A stretch of DNA of 64,000 nt from an uncultured Pelagibacteraceae bacterium (GTDB lineage Bacteria; Pseudomonadota; Alphaproteobacteria; Pelagibacterales; Pelagibacteraceae): the NCBI GenBank assembly GCA_902539235.1, contig CACBIC010000001.1:43680-107679 (forward strand), given 5' to 3'. The position numbers and the translations under genes are program-made. A model generated the notes under the pieces. The model did not search any database. It saw only the letters and a program-made list of their open reading frames with translations, and had not been told where the DNA came from. Shown in pieces: positions 30,898 to 40,131 of this stretch. Positions within the stretch are counted from its first letter, which is position 1; the number at the start of each line of letters is the position of its first letter.

Positions 30898-32271
30898 TTA
30901 CTTTTTACTAATTTTTTTTGATTTAATCTTATCTTTATTAGAAGATTTTGTTTTAGAAATCTGAACCTTATCAATATTTGGTTTATTAAAGTTAGAAATT
31001 ACTTTTTCAGCTTCTATTGTATCGATTTCTTTAGTGTTAATTTTAATCTTAGATTTAATTAAATCTATAATTTTTTCCTCATAAAGTGAGCCTTTTAAAC
31101 TTTGAGAAGCATTTGGATTATTTTTATAATAATCTAGAACCATTTTTTCTTGGCCAGGCATACCTTTAATTTGTTTTTGAATTTCAGATCGAACCTCTTC
31201 GTCAGTTACTATTAAATTATTCTTTTCTCCAAACTCATTTAAAAGTAAACCAAGCTTTATTCTTGATTTTGCTAATTTTTCATTATTTGATTTATGTTTG
31301 TCTTTATCCTCTGTTTTAATATTTTTAGTCATTAAAGCAATTTCTTGTTCAACTAAATTTTTTGGTAATTCTACATCATGAATTTTTTCAATTTGATCTA
31401 AAATCTCTTTTTTTGTGATAGAATGTAATGCTTGAGAATATTGACTTGAAATTTGTTTTTCAATTAATCTTTTTAGATCTGATATATCTTTTGCTCCCAT
31501 TATTTTTGCAAAATTATCATCTATCTTGCTCTTAATTGATTTTTTGATATTAGAAATTTTACACTGGAATTTCGTATCTTTGTTAGCAAGTTCTTTTTTT
31601 GGGTGGTTTGCAGGCAAAACAGCATTAACAATTTTTGTATCACCTTTTTTAACACCAACTAATTGTTCGTCAAAACCCTTAAGAAATAAATTTTTTCCTA
31701 ATTCAATCTGCACTCCTTTTCCTTCATTTCCCTCAAATTTGTTTCCATCTACTGAAGCTGAATAATCAAAAGTTACTTGGTCACCTATTATTGATTTTTC
31801 ATTTTCTTTTTTTTCTTCAAATTGTTTATTCTGATTTGCTAATTCTTTGAGTTTATCTTCAATAATTTTTTTCTCAATTTTTATCTTATATTCATTTGCC
31901 TTGATGTTTTCCAAAGAATTTAACTTTATATTTGGCAAGCAATTTATTAACAATTCATAGTTTAAATCTTTTCCCTCACCAAATTGTTTCAAATCTATTT
32001 TAGGTTGTCCCGCAACTTTTAATTTTTTATCTGTTATGGCTTTTGAAGATGTTTCTCTTAAAACTTTATCAATAACCTCTCCATAAATTGATTTTCCAAA
32101 TTGACTTTTAATTACAGATGGAGGTACTTTACCTGGTCTAAAACCCTTTAAAGTAACTTCCTTTTGTAGTTCTGAAAGTCTTTCATTTATTTTTAATTGA
32201 ATTGTTTTTTTATCGACTACAACAGATAAGATAGTGCTTAGTCCCTTTTTCGATTTTACTTCAATTTTCAT
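30898..32271 (-). CDS. tig: Trigger factor (ribosome-associated chaperone)
   Basis: Peptidyl-prolyl isomerase/chaperone at the ribosomal exit tunnel. The ribosome-binding signature GFRPGKVPPSVIKSQFG is in the N-terminal domain, the FKBP-like domain follows (GDQVTFDYSASVDG), and the helical C-terminal domain ends in a lysine-rich tail. I place the start at 32271 (MKIEVKSKKG), giving 457 residues; a longer in-frame start at 32322 lies inside the tRNA-Leu gene and adds uncharacteristic residues. The true ATG is only 9 nt from the tRNA 3' end, with TGGAA as the only ribosome-binding candidate. Confidence 0.96.
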   Translation of the reverse strand: MKIEVKSKKGLSTILSVVVDKKTIQLKINERLSELQKEVTLKGFRPGKVPPSVIKSQFGKSIYGEVIDKVLRETSSKAITDKKLKVAGQPKIDLKQFGEGKDLNYELLINCLPNIKLNSLENIKANEYKIKIEKKIIEDKLKELANQNKQFEEKKENEKSIIGDQVTFDYSASVDGNKFEGNEGKGVQIELGKNLFLKGFDEQLVGVKKGDTKIVNAVLPANHPKKELANKDTKFQCKISNIKKSIKSKIDDNFAKIMGAKDISDLKRLIEKQISSQYSQALHSITKKEILDQIEKIHDVELPKNLVEQEIALMTKNIKTEDKDKHKSNNEKLAKSRIKLGLLLNEFGEKNNLIVTDEEVRSEIQKQIKGMPGQEKMVLDYYKNNPNASQSLKGSLYEEKIIDLIKSKIKINTKEIDTIEAEKVISNFNKPNIDKVQISKTKSSNKDKIKSKKISKK

Positions 32272-32280
32272 AACATTCCA

Positions 32281-32365
32281 TGGTGGGCAAGAAGAGACTC
32301 GAACTCTTAAGCCTTGCGGCACTGGTTTCTAAGACCAGCGCGTATACCAATTCCGCCACTTGCCC
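32281..32365 (-). tRNA. tRNA-Leu (TAG)
   Basis: Minus-strand cloverleaf with acceptor GGGCAAG/CTTGCCC, a class II long variable arm, anticodon stem ending in loop CTTAGAA with anticodon TAG, T arm containing GTTCGAGTC, and encoded CCA. It is 85 nt long. It stands directly in front of tig, an arrangement I recall from other alphaproteobacteria. Confidence 0.96.
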
Positions 32366-32382
32366 TTTTAGTCAATCGTTGC

Positions 32383-32410
32383 TTTATATAACAATTTAAT
32401 TTTTTGTTAA
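32383..32410 (-). promoter_or_regulatory. Candidate promoter for tRNA-Leu and the tig-clpP-clpX-lon unit
   Basis: Minus-strand TTAACA (32405-32410) and TATAAA (32383-32388) are separated by 16 bp; each matches five of six consensus positions. The predicted start is about 10 nt before the mature tRNA-Leu. The -35 lies within the 3' end of the upstream WecA-like gene. Confidence 0.5.
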
Positions 32411-33457
32411 ATGATAAAGTCTTGAATAAATTATAATATAAACAAGCAGTAGTATAAAAAACCAATATCTACTTAAAATTGGATTGTTCATAAAATATAA
32501 TCCTGGTGTAATAAGAATTAGATAACTTATATTTATAATTAAAGAATTTAAATAATTAGCTTTATTTTTTCCGTAATAGGAAGAAATTTTTAAATAACTC
32601 AACATATGTAAATGTTTATTATCAGGGTAAATCGGAGATTTATTTTGTTTCAATTTTCTAAAAAATGAGAAAAAAACCTCAAAAAAAATATAAAATAATA
32701 AAGTGCAGAAAAAAAATGACGAAATGTTCGGGTTTAAATTGTTGGTTGTTATAGAATTAAGAGCAGTTAAAGCTCCCATTAAATATGCGCCACTATCTCC
32801 AAGAAAAATTTTTGCATGCGGGAAATTAAATAATAAGAAAGATAATAAAATTATAATTTGTGAAATAAGTAAAATAGAGAATTCTAAATTAGAATTGTTT
32901 AAATTAATATATGTAAATATAATATTTATTATTAAGAGATTTATAGCAAGTAATCCGTTAAAACCATCTATTAGGTTAGCTCCATTTATAACGAATAAAA
33001 AACATAATAAAACAAATACTGAAGAAAAAAAGTGATTGTAGCTAATGAATGAAAGTAAAGAAATATCTATATTAAGAATTTGTATAGGTAAAAAATAACT
33101 TAAAATAAAAAGTAAAAAAATCATTATCAACAATCTCCTAAAAGGTTTAATCTTAATTTTAAGATCATCTAAGAATCCAACTAAAAACATTGCATAACAA
33201 ATCAAAATGTAGTCAAAAAGAATTTTTGAGTATAATAAATAGTAAATTATAAAAAAAATACTTAAAGAAATTATAATAGCTAAACCTCCACTCCTTGTAA
33301 CTGGAAAATCATGGAACGCTTGTGGTTTATTAAAATCTTTATCTAAAAGAACTTCTTTGCCAATTGTATAAGAAAATTTACTAATAATTAAAAAAATAAA
33401 AAAACTTATTAAAGCGAAAATTGATAAAAAACTTGCTTCAATTGACTCGGCTCCCAT
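32396..33457 (-). CDS. Undecaprenyl-phosphate sugar-1-phosphate transferase, MraY/WecA family (GT4)
   Basis: Integral membrane enzyme that moves a sugar phosphate from a UDP-sugar to a polyprenyl phosphate carrier. The protein has 353 residues and about 10-11 helices. GFLDDLKIKIKP contains the metal-binding DD at 97-98, NGANLIDGFNGL and FLGDSGAYLMGAL follow, and the DNKHLHMLSY loop near the C-terminus resembles the His-rich motif of WecA/TagO rather than MraY. It likely starts a surface polysaccharide or O-antigen-like unit; the specific sugar is unknown. It begins right after the EamA transporter stop. Confidence 0.85.
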   Translation of the reverse strand: MGAESIEASFLSIFALISFFIFLIISKFSYTIGKEVLLDKDFNKPQAFHDFPVTRSGGLAIIISLSIFFIIYYLLYSKILFDYILICYAMFLVGFLDDLKIKIKPFRRLLIMIFLLFILSYFLPIQILNIDISLLSFISYNHFFSSVFVLLCFLFVINGANLIDGFNGLLAINLLIINIIFTYINLNNSNLEFSILLISQIIILLSFLLFNFPHAKIFLGDSGAYLMGALTALNSITTNNLNPNISSFFFCTLLFYIFFEVFFSFFRKLKQNKSPIYPDNKHLHMLSYLKISSYYGKNKANYLNSLIINISYLILITPGLYFMNNPILSRYWFFILLLVYIIIYSRLYHLTKN

Positions 33458-34345
33458 TTACTGTTTAGTTCCTTTATTATTTTTTTTAAATATGTAAATA
33501 CCCAATAGTATTATAACTAAAGACAATAAAACTCTCCATGTAATAATCTCGTCCATTAAAAAATAACCAAACAGAACTCCAAAAATTGGGATTAAATAAG
33601 CCACCTGTGTCTGAAAAACTAATCCATTAACAGTTAATATTCTAAATCTAATTAACCAAGCGAGTCCTGTAGCAACTATCCCTAAATATAATAAAGATAG
33701 AGTAGCTGTCATTGTTGGGTTAGAATGCCAAGGAGTTTCAAATAATAAAGAAAAGGGAAGTAAAAAAATAACAGACCATAACGTTGTAGATGTCGTGACA
33801 TTCTCATTTTTTTTATTTCTTAATTTCAAAGTCAGTAATCCGCCAATGCAGTAAAATGTTGATCCTAAAATAGTAATCAATACGTAAATATAATTTTCAC
33901 TATTTATAATAACCTTGTCAAAAAATAATAAAATTATTCCGCTAAATCCAATCAAAACCCCTAGAGACTTTAAAAATGATAATTTCTCGTCCTTTGTAAA
34001 TATATGTGCGAGTATAGACCCACTTAAAGGAGTTGTGCTCATCAAAATGGCAGCAAGATAACTGTTAATTTTTGCAGTTCCGATTGCTATTAGAACAAAA
34101 GGTATAGCAATATTACACAAGCCGATAAGCGCATATGGTTTCCAGTTTTTTGTGAAAGCTTCTATATAAATATTTTTGATTTTACATAATATTAATAATG
34201 GAATGCTTGCAAAAATTACTCTAACCAATGCAAGAGTTATGGGCTCGTAAGAGTACGTGGCTAACTTTATATTAAAAAATGAAGATCCCCATATTATGGC
34301 TAATAAAATTAATAGTGAAAAATCGAAGGTATTGGCTTCTCTCAT
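33458..34345 (-). CDS. EamA/DMT-family transporter
   Basis: Inner-membrane drug/metabolite transporter superfamily protein of 295 residues, with about 10 helices in two EamA repeats. The first begins LLAIIWGSSFFNIKLA and the second near ITILGSTFYCIGGLL; GLAWLIRFRILTVNG and VAYLIPIFGVLFGYFLMDE are the usual second-repeat motifs. Substrate cannot be inferred. It is divergent from glnA across a 120 bp region and directly followed by the WecA-like gene. Confidence 0.88.
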   Translation of the reverse strand: MREANTFDFSLLILLAIIWGSSFFNIKLATYSYEPITLALVRVIFASIPLLILCKIKNIYIEAFTKNWKPYALIGLCNIAIPFVLIAIGTAKINSYLAAILMSTTPLSGSILAHIFTKDEKLSFLKSLGVLIGFSGIILLFFDKVIINSENYIYVLITILGSTFYCIGGLLTLKLRNKKNENVTTSTTLWSVIFLLPFSLLFETPWHSNPTMTATLSLLYLGIVATGLAWLIRFRILTVNGLVFQTQVAYLIPIFGVLFGYFLMDEIITWRVLLSLVIILLGIYIFKKNNKGTKQ

Positions 34346-34465
34346 TTCAAGTTAAAATTGTATATATGTGATAATTGCATAGCTGATATATATTTTTAAT
34401 TATACTCTAAAAAAGTCCCTTATATATGTTCAGTTCGAAATTAAAACAACCTTTAAAGGAGAACA

Positions 34466-35872
34466 ATGAGTTCAAAAGATATTTTAAAGCTTATAAAAGA
34501 CAAGCAAGTAGAATTCGTAGACCTTAGATTTACTGATCCAAAGGGCAAACTTCAACATTTGACGATGGACTCAACTGTAGTTGATGAAGACATGCTTGAT
34601 AAAGGAGTGTTTTTTGACGGTTCTTCTATAGCTGGCTGGAAAGCGATAAATGAGTCAGATATGATTTTAAAACCTGATTTGGATAGACCTATAATTGATC
34701 CTTTTAATTCTCATACTACTTTAAATATTTTTTGTGATATTTTAGATGCTGTAAAAAAAGATCCTTACGAAAGAGACCCAAGAGGCACTGCAAAAAAAGC
34801 TGAAGCTTATCTTAAAAAAACTGGAATAGGTGATAAATCTTATTTTGGCCCCGAGCCAGAATTTTTTGTTTTTGACGACGTGAGATACAAAAACGATATG
34901 AACGAAACCAGCTTTTCAATTGATAGCTCTGAGGGTCCATATAATACAGGAAAAAAATATGAAAATGGCAACATGGGTCATAGACCTGGAGTTAAAGGCG
35001 GGTACTTCCCAGTACCTCCAGTTGATAGTGCTCAAGATATGAGAGGTGAGTATCTGAAAGCACTTAAAGATATGGGTGTCAAAGTTGAAAAGCATCACCA
35101 TGAAGTAGCTCCAAGTCAACATGAGCTTGGGATGTACTTTGGAACACTAACTAATCAAGCAGATAACGTTCAGCTATACAAATATGCAGTGCAGATGGTT
35201 ACACATTCTTTCGGTAAAACCGCAACTTTTATGCCTAAGCCAGTTAAAGGTGATAACGGATCTGGAATGCACTGTCACCAATCGATTTGGAAAGGTAGTA
35301 CACCACTATTTATGGGGAAAGAATACGCCGGACTATCAAAGGATGCGTTGTATTATATTGGTGGTATATTAAAACACGCCAGAGCAATTAACGCTTTTGC
35401 TAATGCAACAACTAATAGTTATAAAAGATTAATACCAGGTTTTGAGGCGCCAGTGATTTTAGCGTACTCAGCAAGAAATAGATCCGCATCTTGTAGAATT
35501 CCGGTAATAATGAATCCTAAGGCTGCAAGGATGGAAATTAGGTTTCCAGACGCTGCAGGAAATCCTTACTTAACTTTCGCGTCAATGCTAATGGCTGGTA
35601 TTGATGGTATTAAAAACAAAATTGATCCAGGCAAACCTTTCGATCAAGATTTATATTCACTCTCTGAAAATGAGGTTAAAAAACTTCCAACTGTTTGTGG
35701 TTCTTTGAGAGAAGCAATGCAAAATTTAGATAAAGATAGAAAATTCTTAACAGAGGGCGGAGTATTTACAGACGATCAGATAGATGCTTATATAGAGTTA
35801 AAGTTTCAAGAAATTTATAATTTCGAACATACACCTCATCCGATTGAATTTGATATGTACTATAGCGGTTAA
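34466..35872 (+). CDS. glnA: Glutamine synthetase, type I
   Basis: Makes glutamine from glutamate, ammonia and ATP, the main entry of ammonia into metabolism. The protein has 468 residues. The metal/glutamate site is visible in FDGSSIAGW, GPEPEFFVF and KPVKGDNGSGMHCHQS; the ATP-site block includes RLIPGFEAPV and NRSASCRIP. A tyrosine at 397 (DLYSLSENE) is at the position adenylylated in E. coli GlnA, so a GlnE-regulated type I-beta enzyme is likely. AAAGGAGAAC is a strong ribosome-binding site. A TATACT at 34401-34406 may be a -10, but no good -35 was found. The 3' end overlaps sufA by 4 bp. Confidence 0.97.
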   Translation: MSSKDILKLIKDKQVEFVDLRFTDPKGKLQHLTMDSTVVDEDMLDKGVFFDGSSIAGWKAINESDMILKPDLDRPIIDPFNSHTTLNIFCDILDAVKKDPYERDPRGTAKKAEAYLKKTGIGDKSYFGPEPEFFVFDDVRYKNDMNETSFSIDSSEGPYNTGKKYENGNMGHRPGVKGGYFPVPPVDSAQDMRGEYLKALKDMGVKVEKHHHEVAPSQHELGMYFGTLTNQADNVQLYKYAVQMVTHSFGKTATFMPKPVKGDNGSGMHCHQSIWKGSTPLFMGKEYAGLSKDALYYIGGILKHARAINAFANATTNSYKRLIPGFEAPVILAYSARNRSASCRIPVIMNPKAARMEIRFPDAAGNPYLTFASMLMAGIDGIKNKIDPGKPFDQDLYSLSENEVKKLPTVCGSLREAMQNLDKDRKFLTEGGVFTDDQIDAYIELKFQEIYNFEHTPHPIEFDMYYSG

Positions 35873-36204
35873 ATTTTAAAAGATTCTCCGCATCCACATC
35901 TTTCAGTTTCATTAGGGTTTTTAAAGATGAACTGAGAAGAAAATTTTTCTTCTTTGTAGTCCATTTCAGTTCCTAATAAATACATTACTGCGGTTGGATC
36001 AATTAGTACCTTTACACCTTTATCTTCAATTATCTCTTCATTTGGCCTAATTTCTTTCGCATATTCCATAACATAAGACATTCCCGCACAGCCTCCTGAT
36101 TTGACACCTACCCTAACGCCAATAGTTGAGTTTTCTGCTTTAGACATAATATATTTTATTCTTTTGGCAGCATTATCACTTAATCTAATTACTTGTTCGC
36201 TCAT
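35869..36204 (-). CDS. sufA: Fe-S cluster carrier SufA/IscA (HesB family)
   Basis: A-type Fe-S carrier of 111 residues. The three cysteine ligands are C39 (SGGCAGMSY), C103 and C105 (ERCGCGESF), the invariant A-type pattern. The last gene of the suf operon. Its stop codon TAA interlocks with that of the convergent glnA (TTAA). Whether it is best named sufA, iscA or erpA cannot be decided from sequence; position in the suf operon favours sufA. Confidence 0.93.
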   Translation of the reverse strand: MSEQVIRLSDNAAKRIKYIMSKAENSTIGVRVGVKSGGCAGMSYVMEYAKEIRPNEEIIEDKGVKVLIDPTAVMYLLGTEMDYKEEKFSSQFIFKNPNETERCGCGESFKI

Positions 36205-36503
36205 AAATTTAATTCTAATTTAGCTGCTTCGGACATCTTGTCTTTTGTCCAAGGTGGATCCCAGACTAATTTTAGATCAACATCTTTTATTTCTGGAATT
36301 TTTGATACGTTTTTTTTAACTGTATTTGGTAATTCTTCTGCTACTGGACAGTTTGGTGATGTAAGCGTCATTTCTATATTTACTTTTTTTTGTTCATTAA
36401 TTTCAATTTTGTAAATTAGACCCAGCTCATATATATTTACAGGTATCTCAGGATCATAAATTTTTTTAATTTCACTTACAATTTTTTCTTTTAGATCAGT
36501 CAT
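36201..36503 (-). CDS. sufT: SufT-like MIP18/DUF59 Fe-S assembly protein
   Basis: A protein of 100 residues, essentially one DUF59 (MIP18/PaaD-type) domain: IYDPEIPVNIYELGLIYKI, then MTLTSPNCPVAEELP carrying the conserved Cys52, and DLKLVWDPPWTKDKMSE at the C-terminus. Proteins of this family are found in SUF operons and assist Fe-S maturation. It is 1 bp from sufU and overlaps sufA by 4 bp. Confidence 0.9.
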   Translation of the reverse strand: MTDLKEKIVSEIKKIYDPEIPVNIYELGLIYKIEINEQKKVNIEMTLTSPNCPVAEELPNTVKKNVSKIPEIKDVDLKLVWDPPWTKDKMSEAAKLELNL

Positions 36504-36504
36504 A

Positions 36505-36948
36505 TTAATTTTTTTTTTTTAAAGCCGACGAAAGTGTATGCCATGCCATTGTAGCACACTTTATTCTCATAGGAAATTCTTGAACGCCGGATAATGATGA
36601 AATTGTAGTTATTTGATCATCAGATAGACTATTCAAAGTTATTTTTGTCTTGTTTTTTAACATATTCAAAAAATCATCTATAACTTTTTTTGAAAAATTA
36701 AGATCTTTACCTTTCAATGTATCAGTAAGAATTGATGCAGAAGCTAAAGATATTGCACAACCCTCGCCTTCAAAACTCAAGCCTGATATATTTTTATCCT
36801 TATCTAATTTTAGATAAATATGTACTTTATCTCCACAAAGAGGATTATGAGCTTTTGCATCATGATTGTACCCCTCGCATTTACCCTTATTTCGAGGATT
36901 CTTAGCATGATCTAAAATAATTTCTTGATATAATTCTTTTAATTCCAT
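36505..36948 (-). CDS. sufU: Fe-S scaffold / sulfur-transfer protein SufU
   Basis: IscU-like protein of 147 residues. The three cysteines are C38 (PLCGD), C64 (GEGCAIS) and C131 (KCATMAW), with Asp40; the insertion between the second and third Cys and the RIKCATMAWHTL ending are characteristic of SufU rather than IscU. No SufE is encoded in the operon, so this protein probably takes sulfur from SufS; that role is inference from SUF systems of the same layout. Confidence 0.92.
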   Translation of the reverse strand: MELKELYQEIILDHAKNPRNKGKCEGYNHDAKAHNPLCGDKVHIYLKLDKDKNISGLSFEGEGCAISLASASILTDTLKGKDLNFSKKVIDDFLNMLKNKTKITLNSLSDDQITTISSLSGVQEFPMRIKCATMAWHTLSSALKKKN

Positions 36949-38166
36949 TTAAATTTGAAATACTTTTTTACATTTTTTAATTGATTCACATAATACATCG
37001 ATATCCTCTTTATCATTATAAACTCCTATTGAGGCTCTAGCTGAAGCAGGAATTCCAAGTTTATCATGTAAAATTTGACAGCAATGATGGCCTGCTCTTA
37101 TTGCAACTCCATCATCATCCAGAATGGTAGCAATATCATGAGGATGAACCCCTTTTATTGAAAATGACATAATAGATGCTCTATTTTTTGGATTACCAAT
37201 AATACTAACAGAATTATCCTTTCTTAATTTTTCTAAACCATACTCTAGTATTTTGCTTTCATGGTTTTCTATATTTTTTATACCTAAATCTTGAATAAAC
37301 TTTATAGACTTTGCAAAAGCTACCACCTCTGCGGTTTGCATCGTCCCAGCTTCATATTTATTGGGTGACTCTGCGTAGGAGATTTCATCTTTTTTTACCT
37401 CACTTATCATTCCCCCGCCACCTTGATATGGTGGCAATTCATCTACCCATTTTTTTTTTGCATACAGAATACCGAGACCATTAGGACCATACATTTTGTG
37501 ACAAGATATTGCATAAAAATCGCAGTCTAGGTCTTGAACGTCTAAAACTGCATGAGGAGCTCCCTGTGTTCCATCAATTAACACTGGAATGTTTTTTGTT
37601 TTAGCCAAATCAATAATTTCTTTTACAGGCATTATTGTACCTGTAACATTTGAAATATGCGTAAAAGCTATCATTTTAGTTTTTTCAGTAATATTCTTTT
37701 TAAACTCACTAACATCTATTTCTCCGTTATCATTTACTGACGCAAATTTTATTACTGCACCTTTTTTTTTTCTTAAGTAATGCCATGGAACATAATTTGA
37801 GTGATGTTCTAATTCAGTAACCAGAATTTCATCACCACCCTTTATAAATTTCTCTCCGTAAGTGTTTGCTACTAAGTTTATTGCCTCTGTAGCACCTTTT
37901 GTAAAAATTATTTCCTCTCTATATTTTGCATTAATATAAGATTTTACTATGTCTCTTGTTTCTTCAAACTTATTCGTTGCTTTTACAGCTAATGTGTGGA
38001 CACTTCTTCCAACATTTGAAAACTCAGTTTCGTAAAATCTTGAAATTTCATCAATGACCATTTTTGGCTTTTGTGAAGAATTAGCGCTATCAAGGTATAT
38101 TAAAGGTTTACCTCTAATTTTTTGTTTAAAAATTGGAAACTTAGATTTTATATTATTAAATTCCAT
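36949..38166 (-). CDS. sufS: Cysteine desulfurase SufS
   Basis: PLP enzyme that releases sulfur from cysteine as a protein persulfide. The protein has 405 residues, group II. The PLP lysine is in SCHKMYGPNGLG; the catalytic Cys is in RAGHHCCQ. LDSANSSQKP at the N-terminus and the aspartate in VLIDGTQGAPH are also typical. Overlaps sufD by 11 bp and abuts sufU. Confidence 0.96.
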   Translation of the reverse strand: MEFNNIKSKFPIFKQKIRGKPLIYLDSANSSQKPKMVIDEISRFYETEFSNVGRSVHTLAVKATNKFEETRDIVKSYINAKYREEIIFTKGATEAINLVANTYGEKFIKGGDEILVTELEHHSNYVPWHYLRKKKGAVIKFASVNDNGEIDVSEFKKNITEKTKMIAFTHISNVTGTIMPVKEIIDLAKTKNIPVLIDGTQGAPHAVLDVQDLDCDFYAISCHKMYGPNGLGILYAKKKWVDELPPYQGGGGMISEVKKDEISYAESPNKYEAGTMQTAEVVAFAKSIKFIQDLGIKNIENHESKILEYGLEKLRKDNSVSIIGNPKNRASIMSFSIKGVHPHDIATILDDDGVAIRAGHHCCQILHDKLGIPASARASIGVYNDKEDIDVLCESIKKCKKVFQI

Positions 38167-39397
38167 CTACTTGCTCCATTATGCTTTTCTCAAGGAAAGT
38201 TTTAATTTTTTCTTCCGGTATATTTTCAAAAATTTCATTTAGAAACCCGTTTATTAAAAGTTTTTTCGCGATTGATAATTTAATTCCTCTTGTCATTAAA
38301 TAATGAATAGCATCTTCATCAATGCTCCCTGAAGTTGATCCATGCGAACACTTAACGTCATCAGCATAAATTTCTAATTCTGGTTTAGCATTAAATTCAG
38401 CTTTATCATCTAATATTAAAGCTTTACTCAGTTGATATGCGTCTGTTTTTTGTGCAATGTCTTTAACAAATATTTTACCTTGATAAACTCCAGTACTATC
38501 GTTTTCTAGAACATTTTTGATTTTTTGATAACTTTTGCAATTAGGGGCAAAGTGATTAATTTGGGTTTTAATCTCTTGATGTTCATCTTTAGATAGACTT
38601 AATCCAGATAAAATATAGCAATTACTATTTTCTTTTTCTAAATTCATATTGATTTCAATTTTATTAAATTTAAGCCCGGAACTTAATATAAAATTTTGAT
38701 AGCTAGAGCTATAATCCTGTATACCTGATATATTTTTATAAAAATAACCATTACTTTTTGTTTTTTGTATAGTGATACTTTTTAATAATGAACCTTGGCC
38801 AATATTTATGTTTTCAAAAGTATTCTTAATAAATTTACTTTTTTCAGTAATATTATATTCTATCAAGGTTAGTTCTGAGTTTTGACTTAGTTTTATTTGA
38901 TTTGAATTATTAATAATCTTGTTATCTAAATCTGACGTAAAATAATTATAAATTATTATTGGTTTTTTACATTTATAATCTTTTTGTACTTCAAGACTAA
39001 ATCCACCTGAAGATAGAGCTCTGTTGAGATTATAAAGATTATTACCTTTTTCAATGGTAAAACTATCAAATGATTTAAGACCTTCAATTTTTACTTTCTC
39101 TTTTTCTTCAAATCTTATATCACAAGATTTATACACTCCATTTATTAGAGTAATATGGTTATGGTCAAAATCTCTTATAAATTGAATTTTTTTATCAAAT
39201 TTTAAATCTTCAGGAATTGTAATTTGTTTAAAATTTTTACTTATAATAAAATTTAGGTCGCTAAATTTCCAATTTTCATCTTTTTTGTTTGGTAGACCAG
39301 TTTTTAAAAATAACTCAAACTTTTTTTTTCTTTCTGATGCTTCCTCATCTGAAAAAACAGATATTTTTTTAAAATCTATATTAAAAAGTGAAACCAT
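38156..39397 (-). CDS. sufD: Fe-S assembly protein SufD
   Basis: Partner of SufB and SufC in the SufBCD scaffold. The protein has 413 residues with a beta-helix core. The C-terminal motif DDVKCSHGSTSGSIDEDAIHYLMTRG is the clear SufD signature. The N-terminal part is less conserved and includes NWKFSDLN. Overlaps sufC by one base. Confidence 0.94.
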   Translation of the reverse strand: MVSLFNIDFKKISVFSDEEASERKKKFELFLKTGLPNKKDENWKFSDLNFIISKNFKQITIPEDLKFDKKIQFIRDFDHNHITLINGVYKSCDIRFEEKEKVKIEGLKSFDSFTIEKGNNLYNLNRALSSGGFSLEVQKDYKCKKPIIIYNYFTSDLDNKIINNSNQIKLSQNSELTLIEYNITEKSKFIKNTFENINIGQGSLLKSITIQKTKSNGYFYKNISGIQDYSSSYQNFILSSGLKFNKIEINMNLEKENSNCYILSGLSLSKDEHQEIKTQINHFAPNCKSYQKIKNVLENDSTGVYQGKIFVKDIAQKTDAYQLSKALILDDKAEFNAKPELEIYADDVKCSHGSTSGSIDEDAIHYLMTRGIKLSIAKKLLINGFLNEIFENIPEEKIKTFLEKSIMEQVDGI

Positions 39398-40131
39398 TAT
39401 TTCAAATTTTCGTAGCCTGTTTTTTCTAATTCCTGGCCTAAATCAGCAGAGCCTGTTTTGATAATTTTTCCATTTGATAAAACGTGAATAAAATCTGGCT
39501 TGATATAATTAAGCAATCTTTGATAGTGAGTGATAATCAAAAATGAATTGTTTTTGTTTTTATGTGAATTAACTCCATCAGCCACAATTCTCAATGCATC
39601 GATATCTAAACCTGAGTCTGTCTCATCTAAAATAGCTAATTTTGGTTCTAAAAGTTTCATTTGAAGAATTTCATTTTTCTTTTTTTCGCCTCCGGAAAAA
39701 CCAACATTCAATTGTCTAGATAAAAATTTTCCATCTATGTTCAATTCAGAGGCTTTTTCTTTTATAAGTTTTAAAAGAGCTAAAGTATCCAACTCTTTTT
39801 CTCCTTTAGCTTTTCTAATTGTATTTAGTGAAGTTTTAAGAAAATTAGTTGTATTCACGCCTGGGATTTCTAGAGGATATTGAAATGCTAAAAAAATTCC
39901 TTTTTGCGCTCTCTCCTCTACTGGAATATCTTGCAAATTTTTGCCCTCATACCTAAGATCTCCGGTTACTTCATAACCATTTTTACCTGATAAAATATTT
40001 GCCAAAGTGCTTTTACCAGAACCATTTGGGCCCATAATTGCATGCACTTCCCCAGGTTTTATTTCTAAATTAAGTCCATTTAGAATAGACTTATCATCAA
40101 TTGAAGCTTTTAAATTTTGTAATTGGAGCAT
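39397..40131 (-). CDS. sufC: Fe-S assembly ATPase SufC
   Basis: ABC-type ATPase driving the SufBCD complex, 244 residues. Walker A is GPNGSGKST at 34-42, the signature is the SufC-type FSGGEKKKNEILQM, and Walker B with downstream DETDSGLDIDAL follows. These variants distinguish SufC from transporter ATPases. It shares single bases with both neighbours in the sufB-sufC-sufD order. Confidence 0.97.
   Translation of the reverse strand: MLQLQNLKASIDDKSILNGLNLEIKPGEVHAIMGPNGSGKSTLANILSGKNGYEVTGDLRYEGKNLQDIPVEERAQKGIFLAFQYPLEIPGVNTTNFLKTSLNTIRKAKGEKELDTLALLKLIKEKASELNIDGKFLSRQLNVGFSGGEKKKNEILQMKLLEPKLAILDETDSGLDIDALRIVADGVNSHKNKNNSFLIITHYQRLLNYIKPDFIHVLSNGKIIKTGSADLGQELEKTGYENLK

Noticed and set aside
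32272..32322. Longer tig start at 32322
   Set aside because: It would translate part of the tRNA-Leu gene (MPQGLRVRVSSCPPW); trigger factors begin near MKIEV.
34346..34465. Riboswitch or sigma-54 promoter upstream of glnA
   Set aside because: No GG-N10-GC element and no recognisable conserved RNA structure seen in the 120 bp region.
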